DNA of 64,000 nucleotides from an uncultured Bacteroidota bacterium (GTDB lineage: Bacteria > Bacteroidota > Bacteroidia > B-17B0 > Aurantibacillaceae). Made by a program: the position numbers and the translations under genes. A model generated the notes under the pieces. That model was not told the DNA's origin, ran no database searches, and saw nothing but the letters and a program-made list of their open reading frames with translations. Location: NCBI GenBank assembly GCA_937873155.1, contig CALMVZ010000025.1, positions 186,001 to 250,000 on the forward strand, in the 5' to 3' direction. Shown here piece after piece: positions 49,335 through 56,595 of the stretch (the stretch's first letter is position 1; each line of letters opens with the position of its first letter).

Positions 49335-50279
49335 ATGACAGCGATCTCGATCAACGGCCAGGAAATAAAAGCAGGAGAGAACAAAACGGTCATTCTGAAT
49401 TCTTACGAATTGCACACAAAGTCATCCATTAAAATTCCTGTGCATGTGTTCCGTTCAAAAAAATCGGGACCAACTATTTTATTCAGCGCAGGATTGCATG
49501 GTGAAGAAACCAATGGGATCGAGATCATACGGAAATTAGTAGAGCGTGAAGAAGTACAAAATTTGAAATGCGGAAGTATCATCGCTATTCCTGTAATTAA
49601 TATTGTTTCATTTCTATATTCTACAAGAGATCTTCCGGATGGGAGGGATCTTAACCGTTGTTTCCCCGGAACCAAGAATGGTTCATTGGGAAGCAGGATT
49701 GCCTATGACTTAATGAAACACATTATTCCGCTGATAGATTTTGGAGTTGACTTTCATACCGGCGGCGCCAAGATCAATAACTACCCGCAGATCCGTTGTG
49801 TATTTGATTTTCCTGAGAATTTAGAAATTGCAAAGAAATTTTCGGCACCTTTGATCATTGACAGTAATTACCGCGAAGGCACTTTACGCCATGAAGCTGC
49901 AAAAAAGAATAAACCTATTTTGGTGTTTGAAGGAGGTGAAAGTATGCGCTTCGATTATTTATCGATCAATGAAGGTATGAGCGGATGTTTGCGTTTAATG
50001 AAAGCATATGGGATGTTAGATCTTGAGCTTCCTAATAATCCAAGTGTACAAATTAAGGATGACAAATGGATCCGTGCAGCAGAAAGCGGATTGTTCCATA
50101 TGAATGCAAGTAATGGCGCCTACGTTCGTAAGGATGATCTTTTGGGAGTGATCTGCAATCCTTTCGGTAATGTAGAACATAAAATTTTGGCAACTGTGGA
50201 TGGATATATTGTCGGGATAAATAATCAGCCTGTAGTAAATGAGGGCGATGCTTTAATTCATATAGGAATGGATGTGTGA
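49335..50279 (+). CDS. Succinylglutamate desuccinylase/aspartoacylase-family hydrolase
   Basis: 314 residues. Zinc carboxypeptidase-like fold: SAGLHGEETNGIEIIRKL supplies the His and Glu zinc ligands, DLPDGRDLNRCFPG the substrate Arg/Asn motif, VDFHTGGAKINNYPQIR the second His, and VFEGGES the catalytic Glu. C-terminal biotinyl/lipoyl-like strands. Four bp separate it from rimK, and its end is adjacent to the FAD-protein gene, so these act in one pathway; substrate unknown. Confidence 0.88.
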   Translation: MTAISINGQEIKAGENKTVILNSYELHTKSSIKIPVHVFRSKKSGPTILFSAGLHGEETNGIEIIRKLVEREEVQNLKCGSIIAIPVINIVSFLYSTRDLPDGRDLNRCFPGTKNGSLGSRIAYDLMKHIIPLIDFGVDFHTGGAKINNYPQIRCVFDFPENLEIAKKFSAPLIIDSNYREGTLRHEAAKKNKPILVFEGGESMRFDYLSINEGMSGCLRLMKAYGMLDLELPNNPSVQIKDDKWIRAAESGLFHMNASNGAYVRKDDLLGVICNPFGNVEHKILATVDGYIVGINNQPVVNEGDALIHIGMDV

Positions 50280-50280
50280 T

Positions 50281-51615
50281 ATGGAAGTGGATGTAATTAT
50301 AATCGGAGGCGGTCCTGCCGGAAGTTCTATGGGATCATACCTGGCAAAATCCGGAGTGAAATGTATCATTTTTGAAAAAGAAAAATTTCCCCGTCCGCAT
50401 GTTGGAGAATCTTTGGTTCCTTCAAGTACGCGCGTATTTAACGAGTTGAACTTTATTCCGAAAATGGAAAAGGCAGGTTTTCCGAAAAAATTCGGTGCAG
50501 CCTGGACCACTTATAATTCAGATCAGATCTATCATCACGATTTTAAAGACCTGGAAGAAAGCGATGTGGATATCCGTTTCAATGAACGCGAACAACAAGA
50601 CGTTGATCAGCCCTACACTTATCATGTGGATAGAGGTTTGTTTGATAAATTATTATTGGAACATGCTGAAGAATTGGGGGCAGAAGTTCACCAGGAAGCG
50701 GATGTTTTTCATGTAGAATTTGTAAATAAGGATAGAGTAGAGGTTAAGGTCAGATTCCCGGATAAGGAAGAAAAAAAATACGCTTGCAAGATCTTAGTGG
50801 ATGCGAGCGGGCGGAATACTTTTATGGGAAATAAATTAAAGATCAAGATCAAGGATCCTGTTTTTAACCAATGTGCTTTCCATACCTGGTTCACGGATTT
50901 CGATAGGAATTCATTTAAAGATCCTGATTTTATTTATATCCATTTTATTCCGGTTTCCAATACCTGGATGTGGCAAATTCCGATCAATGAAACTACAACT
51001 AGTTTTGGAGTGGTGACCCAAAAAGATAATTTCCCGAATACAAATGAACAACGTGAAGCGTTTTTCTGGGATTGTGTTGCCAAACGTCCGGAATTAGACA
51101 AGCAATTGAAAAAAGCAAAACGCGTTCGTCCTTATACCGTGGAGGGCGATTACAGTTATGCAATGACGGAATTGGTGAAGGATAATTTGATTCTCATTGG
51201 TGATGCAGCACGTTTTGTGGATCCTATATTCTCAAGTGGCGTAAGTGTGGCGTTGAACAGTGCAAGATTTGCATCCAGAGATATTGTTGAAGCCTTGAAA
51301 AAAGGGGATCATACTGCAACGTCATTTGATACCTACAATAAAACCATTCGGGCCGGTGTTAACAATTGGTACAATTTCATTAAGATGTATTATCGATTGA
51401 ATGTACTCTTCACGTATTTTGTTAATCAACCAAAGTATCGTTTAGATATAATTAAATTCCTTCAAGGAGATGTTTACGATGATACCGCTCCAAAATTATT
51501 AAAGGAAATGGAAAAGATCATTTCCCAGGTGGAGAGCAATCCTAAACATCCGCTCCATGCTTTCTTGGGAAACCTGACGTCGAATTCTTTTAATGTGTTT
51601 GAGAAGAAGAATTAA
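50281..51615 (+). CDS. FAD-dependent monooxygenase/halogenase-like protein
   Basis: 444 residues from ATG 50281 (ATG 50272 also in frame). FAD motif IIGGGPAGSSMGSYLAK, FEKEKFPRPHVGESLVP, WMWQIP (229-234, fitting the halogenase WxWxIP), and LIGDAARFVDPIFSSGVSVA containing the F-x-x-P-x-x-S-x-G motif at 312-320. These motifs also occur in geranylgeranyl-reductase-type and tryptophan-halogenase-like proteins of unknown activity. The catalytic halogenase Lys cannot be assigned with confidence (K69/K70 in PKKFGAAW is a candidate). Last gene of the RimK operon. Confidence 0.85.
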   Translation: MEVDVIIIGGGPAGSSMGSYLAKSGVKCIIFEKEKFPRPHVGESLVPSSTRVFNELNFIPKMEKAGFPKKFGAAWTTYNSDQIYHHDFKDLEESDVDIRFNEREQQDVDQPYTYHVDRGLFDKLLLEHAEELGAEVHQEADVFHVEFVNKDRVEVKVRFPDKEEKKYACKILVDASGRNTFMGNKLKIKIKDPVFNQCAFHTWFTDFDRNSFKDPDFIYIHFIPVSNTWMWQIPINETTTSFGVVTQKDNFPNTNEQREAFFWDCVAKRPELDKQLKKAKRVRPYTVEGDYSYAMTELVKDNLILIGDAARFVDPIFSSGVSVALNSARFASRDIVEALKKGDHTATSFDTYNKTIRAGVNNWYNFIKMYYRLNVLFTYFVNQPKYRLDIIKFLQGDVYDDTAPKLLKEMEKIISQVESNPKHPLHAFLGNLTSNSFNVFEKKN

Positions 51616-51635
51616 TCCATTGTCGAATTGCCACA

Positions 51636-52040
51636 TTATTTCTTCTCCTGGCAAAGTTCGACTAAAACTCCGTTAGTACTTTTAGGGTGTAAAAAGCAGA
51701 TGATCTTATTATCAGCGCCGTCTTTTGGTTGCTGGTGGATCAATTCAAAACCTTCTTTTTTCAGGCGGTCCATTTCTGCAACAATATCATCAACTGCATA
51801 AGCAATGTGATGGATGCCTTCTCCTTTTTTCTCTATAAATTTTGCTATGGAACTATCAGGTGTTGTAGAGGCCACTAATTCGATCTTGGTTTCGCCGAGC
51901 ATAAAAAAACTGGTGCTTACGCCTTCACTTTCTACTTTCTCAATTTTGTAATGATCTTTCCCAAAGAGTTTTTTAAACAGCTCATTTGAGCTCTCCAGGC
52001 TCTTCACGGCGATACCAATATGTTCTATTTTTTTAAGCAT
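51636..52040 (-). CDS. mce: Methylmalonyl-CoA epimerase
   Basis: 134 residues from ATG 52040 (MLKKIEHIGIAVKSLESS). Vicinal-oxygen-chelate fold of two beta-alpha-beta-beta-beta modules; metal ligands lie in EHIGIAV (His), ETKIELVAS (Glu), HHIAYAVDDI (His) and VLVELCQ (Glu). It interconverts (S)- and (R)-methylmalonyl-CoA in propionate metabolism. Starts upstream to 52082 would precede the promoter of the divergent gene. Confidence 0.92.
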   Translation of the reverse strand: MLKKIEHIGIAVKSLESSNELFKKLFGKDHYKIEKVESEGVSTSFFMLGETKIELVASTTPDSSIAKFIEKKGEGIHHIAYAVDDIVAEMDRLKKEGFELIHQQPKDGADNKIICFLHPKSTNGVLVELCQEKK

Positions 52041-52082
52041 AAAATTTAACAGAATTAAGCAAAAATAGGTCATTTTCAGCAA

Positions 52083-52113
52083 TTTGCAATACCAGTTAAA
52101 TTTATTAACTTTG
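52083..52113 (+). promoter_or_regulatory. Promoter of tatA, textbook Bacteroidota form
   Basis: TTTG (52083-52086), a 19-bp spacer and TAACTTTG (52106-52113), an exact match to TTTG-N19-TAnnTTTG. ATG 52133 lies 19 bp downstream of the box. Confidence 0.75.
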
Positions 52114-52132
52114 TACCTTAAAATTTAAAGAA

Positions 52133-52318
52133 ATGACAAGTTTGTTCACACTGATCTTAGGTATGGGTCCTTCGGAGATAATCATCATCCTGATTATCGT
52201 ATTATTATTGTTTGGCGGTAAAAAGATACCTGAGTTGATGAAAGGATTAGGGCGCGGAATAAAAGATTTTAAAGACGCTTCAAAAGGAGTTGATTCAACA
52301 GAATCAGATAAAAAATAA
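52133..52318 (+). CDS. tatA: Twin-arginine translocase subunit TatA/E
   Basis: 61 residues: short periplasmic N-terminus, one TM helix ([15 protein letters not shown]), [21 protein letters not shown] hinge and amphipathic helix, and a short polar tail. It forms the pore of the Tat pathway for folded proteins. tatC is not adjacent. A hairpin terminator follows immediately. Confidence 0.95.
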   Translation: MTSLFTLILGMGPSEIIIILIIVLLLFGGKKIPELMKGLGRGIKDFKDASKGVDSTESDKK

Positions 52319-52334
52319 GTTTTAATAGTATCTT

Positions 52335-52373
52335 TAAAGCGTCATTCTGAAAAAGAGTGGCGCTTTATTATTT
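52335..52373 (+). terminator. Terminator between tatA and gatA
   Basis: TAAAGCG (52335-52341) pairs with CGCTTTA (52361-52367), extended by TCATTCT/AGAGTGG pairs to 14 bp with G-T wobbles, followed by TTATTT. It ends only 5-10 bp before gatA ATG 52378, so it may also shape the gatA start region. Confidence 0.7.
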
Positions 52374-52377
52374 AAAT

Positions 52378-53811
52378 ATGTACACCTTCACCACCATAAA
52401 GAATTTGCAGGCTGATCTTCAGTCAGGAAAAATTTCTTGTACTTCTGTCCTGAATAAAACTTTAAAAACTATCTCTGAAAAAAAGAACCTGAATGTTTTT
52501 TTAGAAGTGTTTGAAGCTTCGGCTGTGGAACAGGCAAAGAAAGTGGATGAAAAGATCAAGAATAAAACAGCCGGAAAATTAGCAGGTGTTATTGTCGCTT
52601 TAAAAGACAACATCTGCTACAAAGGCCACAAAGTTTCCGCTTCATCAAAAATATTAGAGGGATTTGAGTCGCTTTATTCATCAACGGTGGTTGAACGTTT
52701 ATTGGCGCAGGATGCTATCATTATTGGCAGAACAAATTGTGATGAATTTGCAATGGGAAGCAGTAATGAGAATTCAGCATTTGGAAAAGTGTTGAATCCG
52801 TTGAATGAAAAATATGTTCCCGGCGGTTCATCAGGCGGGGCAGCAGCTTCTGTGGCAGCAGATTTGGCGCATGTAGCTTTAGGTTCCGATACCGGTGGTT
52901 CGATCCGTCAGCCTGCTTCGTTTTGTGGCGTAGTTGGATTTAAACCGACTTACGGAAGAGTGTCGCGTTGGGGATTAATTGCATACGCTTCATCCTTCGA
53001 TCAAATCGGCCCTATTACAAAAACAGTTGAGGATGCTGCTTTAGTTATGGAAATTATTGCAGGCGCTGATGAATATGATAGCACAGCTTCTCAAAAACCG
53101 GTTCCTTCTTATACCAACAAATCAGGGAATAATGGTTCGACAGGCTCACCAACCACCAAATATAAGATAGCATATTTAAAAGATTGTATCGAAGCGAACG
53201 GATTGGATCCTGAAGTAAAAAAAGCAGTGTTAAATAAATTAGAAGAATTCAAAAAGCAAGGCCACGTCGTGGAAGCGGTTGATTTTCCTTACCTTGATTT
53301 CTTAGTTCCTGTATATTATGTTTTAACCACAGCAGAAGCTTCTTCTAATCTTTCACGCTTTGATGGCGTTCATTACGGATACCGTACCACAAAAGCCACT
53401 GATCTTGAAAGTACATATAAAAAATCGCGTAGTGAAGGATTTGGAAAAGAAGTAAAGCGGCGTATCATGCTTGGTACTTTTGTATTAAGTGCGGGTTATT
53501 ATGATGCGTATTATGCAAAAGGACAAAAAGTAAGAAAATTACTTCAGCAAAAAACATTCGACATTCTAAAACAATACGATTTTATAGTAACACCTTCTAC
53601 TCCGGGAACAGCTTTTGAGTTTGGAAAGAACAGTGCAGACCCCATCAAAATGTACCTTGAAGATATTTTCACAGTGCAAGCTAATATTGCAGGTGTTCCT
53701 GCGATCTCAGTTCCGTGTGGTAATCATACCAACGGATTGCCAATGGGTATACAGATCATGGCCAATTATTTCGAAGAGGGAAAATTGTTTGAAATAGCTT
53801 CTAAGGTCTAA
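52378..53811 (+). CDS. gatA: Aspartyl/glutamyl-tRNA(Asn/Gln) amidotransferase subunit A
   Basis: 477 residues from ATG 52378 (MYTFTTIKNLQADL). Amidase-signature catalytic triad K76 (VALKDNICYKG), cis-Ser S151 (PGGSSGGAAAS) and S175 (GSDTGGSIRQPA), numbering close to S. aureus GatA. Releases ammonia for amidation of Glu-tRNA(Gln). C-terminal GLPMGIQIMANYFEEGKL is typical. gatB/gatC are not in the window. Confidence 0.95.
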   Translation: MYTFTTIKNLQADLQSGKISCTSVLNKTLKTISEKKNLNVFLEVFEASAVEQAKKVDEKIKNKTAGKLAGVIVALKDNICYKGHKVSASSKILEGFESLYSSTVVERLLAQDAIIIGRTNCDEFAMGSSNENSAFGKVLNPLNEKYVPGGSSGGAAASVAADLAHVALGSDTGGSIRQPASFCGVVGFKPTYGRVSRWGLIAYASSFDQIGPITKTVEDAALVMEIIAGADEYDSTASQKPVPSYTNKSGNNGSTGSPTTKYKIAYLKDCIEANGLDPEVKKAVLNKLEEFKKQGHVVEAVDFPYLDFLVPVYYVLTTAEASSNLSRFDGVHYGYRTTKATDLESTYKKSRSEGFGKEVKRRIMLGTFVLSAGYYDAYYAKGQKVRKLLQQKTFDILKQYDFIVTPSTPGTAFEFGKNSADPIKMYLEDIFTVQANIAGVPAISVPCGNHTNGLPMGIQIMANYFEEGKLFEIASKV

Positions 53812-54627
53812 CTACTGATTCTTCTCAGATGTTTTTGCTGCATCCAATTCAAAATTAATAGTACCACCTTTAATTGGTTCAAGTTTTGAATCTTTGAATG
53901 TTTCACCCCAGACTAATTTGAATGGATTCTTCTGCATGTCGCCTGCACCTTTCATTTCCCTGAATTCAATTAGGAAATTTTCTCCTTTACCTTTTTCCAA
54001 TAAACACGCTTTGAATTTATCGGCATTAGGATTTTCCTGTCCCTTCGGCATTTTTGCATAGCTTTTTCCGGGTGATAAGATCCCGATACCATCTCCTTCA
54101 TAGATACAGTCGCATTTTAAAATGGATTTATCAGTTTGCAGATCGGCTTTTTTAATGTTGCATTTGAATTTACCGGCAGTTATCTCATTTTTTTTCAACG
54201 GCAGATCCACATCTTCCACTTTGATAGGTTCTACACTCGCCGGGATCTTTTGCATATTCTTTATTTCAACGGTATATTTTTCTTCCTGGAATCCTTTGCC
54301 CTTAATACTGATCACCCGCCAGCCCTCTTCATTCGGCAGAATTAGAATTTGTTTGTCTTTACAGGGAATTTCCTGTTTTCCTATCTTAAAAATCACATCA
54401 TGAGGTTTAAAAATAAGGTAATCGTTGGTTTTATTGAATATCCTGATCTTGAATTTCGCAAGGCCGTCTTCATTCACTGCATCTTCAACATAGATCTTAA
54501 AATCATCTGTGCTAATAGAAGTGTTCTTATAACAGAACATGTATTTAGGATCGATCCCTTTCTTCGATTCCTGGGCATTTGTTAAAAAACAAGCAGCCAG
54601 TAAAGCGGCTAAAAAATACCTTTTCAT
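53812..54627 (-). CDS. Secreted hypothetical protein, three-member paralog family (member 3)
   Basis: 271 residues with signal peptide MKRYFLAALLAACFLTNAQ. Its layout matches the 18221 and 19028 products: an N-terminal IRIFNKTNDYLIFKPHDVIFKIGKQ module with a hydrophobic 'LxFKP' strand, a QILILPNE/WRVISIKGKGFQ central segment, and a C-terminal LPLKKNEITAGKFKCNI...GDGIGILSPG segment aligned with the paralogs' VGNFKLEL...GDKIGLLNP. Similarity is distant but ordered. Function unknown. Confidence 0.72.
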   Translation of the reverse strand: MKRYFLAALLAACFLTNAQESKKGIDPKYMFCYKNTSISTDDFKIYVEDAVNEDGLAKFKIRIFNKTNDYLIFKPHDVIFKIGKQEIPCKDKQILILPNEEGWRVISIKGKGFQEEKYTVEIKNMQKIPASVEPIKVEDVDLPLKKNEITAGKFKCNIKKADLQTDKSILKCDCIYEGDGIGILSPGKSYAKMPKGQENPNADKFKACLLEKGKGENFLIEFREMKGAGDMQKNPFKLVWGETFKDSKLEPIKGGTINFELDAAKTSEKNQ

Positions 54628-54648
54628 ATGTGGATAATTTGTTTTTTA

Positions 54649-54666
54649 TCCCGATAGCTATCGGGA
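54649..54666. repeat. 18-bp perfect palindrome TCCCGATAGCTATCGGGA, copy 2
   Basis: Perfect dyad; the same sequence with one central change occurs at 36770-36787. Here it lies 22 bp upstream of the start of the minus-strand paralog gene, in a 237-bp divergent gap that also holds two TTATTTTTTGATCGG copies (54692-54706, 54791-54805). Confidence 0.75.
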
Positions 54667-54864
54667 GTCATATGGAGTAGCCTGTTTATCTTTATTTTTT
54701 GATCGGGTTCGGTAAACATAGCTATTTCATAATTATTGAATTTATACGCCAAATTAGTAAAAAGATACTCAAAATCCCACTTAAAATACCTTATTTTTTG
54801 ATCGGAAATTAAATGTGGTTTAATATTTAAAAAACATTATATTTAACAAAAAAACAATCTATTT

Positions 54865-56535
54865 ATGAAAGTAAAATTATTTTTTACAGCCATGCTTTTC
54901 TATTGCATGTCTGATTTTGCACAGGTGCAATTGAATAACGGCCCGGAGTTAGATAACGACAGGGATGCGAAAATGAACCGAATGTTAGGTGGTGATGAGA
55001 ATAGCTTTTATTGCTATAGGATCCGCAGTAAAGGAAAAGGAACCTCATTTATCGTTGAGAAATACAATAAAAAAACATTAAAACCGGAGTTCTCTAAAGA
55101 AGTTAATTTAACTGAAGAAGGACAAACCAGGATTGAAGACGTTGAATACGCAGCAGGAAATGTTTTCATTTTCCGCCGTGAATACGACAAGAAAGCAGAT
55201 AAGATGTCTTTATTTTTTCAAACAGTTTCTTCATCCGGAGCTGTGGCAAATGACCTTAAAGAGATCTGCGTGATCAGTGCCGATCATTATGAATTCGTAG
55301 ACTTCGATATTTTCCCGAACCCGAGTCAAACTAAATTCGTTATAAAAGCTTCTCATAAGGCAAATAAAGAAGATACTTATAAAACCGATTTCATTTTAAT
55401 GGATGCGGTGAGTATGAAAAAAGTTTGGACCAAAACTGTTGCTATGAAATTACACAGTAACGGTATCAACTTCGGAGCAGCAGCTTTAGGTGCTTTATTC
55501 GGTGGCGGTGTTCGCGGTGAAGCCGAAGGTGTTGGTTTCCTGGGTCTTTATCTTGATGATAAGGATAATATCTATTGGGGTTATAACGCGCTTGCAAAAA
55601 CAGCTACAGAGAAAGAAAAACGTTACCGTTTAAATCTTTATACTTTAAACGCAGCTGATCAGAAAGAAAAACAATTAGAGTGTTTATTTGACGATGATTA
55701 TTTGGTGAGTGATATTGAGTTCTCAAAAACTTCAGAGAACGAGGTTGTAATGGGTGGATTCCTTAAAGATGTGATCGAAAGAAAAGGCCGCGACCTTGTG
55801 AAATGCGGTATCTTCAGCTTTAAGATCAACGTAGCGAATAATACGGTTGCTGCAAAAACATTTAAATTCTTTGATGACGCTATGTTAACTGCGTTAGAAT
55901 CGAATGCAAAGCGTTCAAGATGGTTCAGATATAAATTGGACTATATCATTCCTGTTGGTGATGCTACTTATTATGTTGGTGAGCAATACAAAGAATACTG
56001 GGTCCAAAATTCGAACAGTGGTTATGGCGGAATGGGAGGAAATAACGGATATTGGGCATATGAATATATGGATGTGATAATTGGTAAATTGAATTCAAAA
56101 GGTGAATTCGAGTGGATCAAGAATGCACCATTACGTAACGAAATGCAATTGAACAATGGTGCGCCATCGCATGTATTCAAACAATACATTGCTTTCGCAA
56201 CCAATAAGAATCTTTATATTTTAAATGACGATCATCCTAAGAATATTGAGCGTTACCAAAAAGCTGATTTCGAACCAAGCGATCTTAAATCAGTAAGAGG
56301 TATACATGGTTCTAACTTCGTTTGTAATGTTGTTAGTTTAGGTGACGGAAAAGTGACCAACCGGGTTGTATTGATGAAGAACGAAGATTATTGCTTTGCT
56401 CCGATCCAGGAAAGAAATCCTCAATTCATTCCGCCTAGTGATTGTGAGATCTTTGTGCCGGGTAAAAATAACGAGATTTACATTTACACAGAAGACAGAG
56501 GCAGAGACCGTTTCGCTACTATTAAATTCGAATAA
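54865..56535 (+). CDS. Secreted hypothetical protein
   Basis: 556 residues; signal peptide MKVKLFFTAMLFYCMSDFAQ. The sequence has repeated strand/loop units (DEILVISADHYEF-type, RYRLNLYTLNAADQKEKQ, KIDFNVANN...) and a glycine-rich GYGGMGGNNGYWAYEYMDV loop. Its size and repeats suggest a beta-propeller. No motif was recognised. Followed by a strong terminator, so it is monocistronic. Confidence 0.75.
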   Translation: MKVKLFFTAMLFYCMSDFAQVQLNNGPELDNDRDAKMNRMLGGDENSFYCYRIRSKGKGTSFIVEKYNKKTLKPEFSKEVNLTEEGQTRIEDVEYAAGNVFIFRREYDKKADKMSLFFQTVSSSGAVANDLKEICVISADHYEFVDFDIFPNPSQTKFVIKASHKANKEDTYKTDFILMDAVSMKKVWTKTVAMKLHSNGINFGAAALGALFGGGVRGEAEGVGFLGLYLDDKDNIYWGYNALAKTATEKEKRYRLNLYTLNAADQKEKQLECLFDDDYLVSDIEFSKTSENEVVMGGFLKDVIERKGRDLVKCGIFSFKINVANNTVAAKTFKFFDDAMLTALESNAKRSRWFRYKLDYIIPVGDATYYVGEQYKEYWVQNSNSGYGGMGGNNGYWAYEYMDVIIGKLNSKGEFEWIKNAPLRNEMQLNNGAPSHVFKQYIAFATNKNLYILNDDHPKNIERYQKADFEPSDLKSVRGIHGSNFVCNVVSLGDGKVTNRVVLMKNEDYCFAPIQERNPQFIPPSDCEIFVPGKNNEIYIYTEDRGRDRFATIKFE

Positions 56536-56546
56536 TATTATAACAT

Positions 56547-56583
56547 AAAAAAACTCCTGCATGAATATGCAGGAGTTTTTTCT
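56547..56583 (+). terminator. Rho-independent terminator
   Basis: AAAAAAACTCCTGCAT pairs with ATGCAGGAGTTTTTT around GAAT; the stem CTCCTGCAT/ATGCAGGAG is perfect (56554-56562, 56567-56575). It lies between the 556-aa gene and the M48 gene. Confidence 0.92.
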
Positions 56584-56595
56584 TTACGTCCATAA

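Noticed and set aside
50281-51615. Calling the flavoprotein a true halogenase
   Set aside because: The WxWxIP and FxxPxxSxG motifs are present, but relatives without halogenase activity share them, the catalytic Lys is not certain and no halogenated product pathway is visible.
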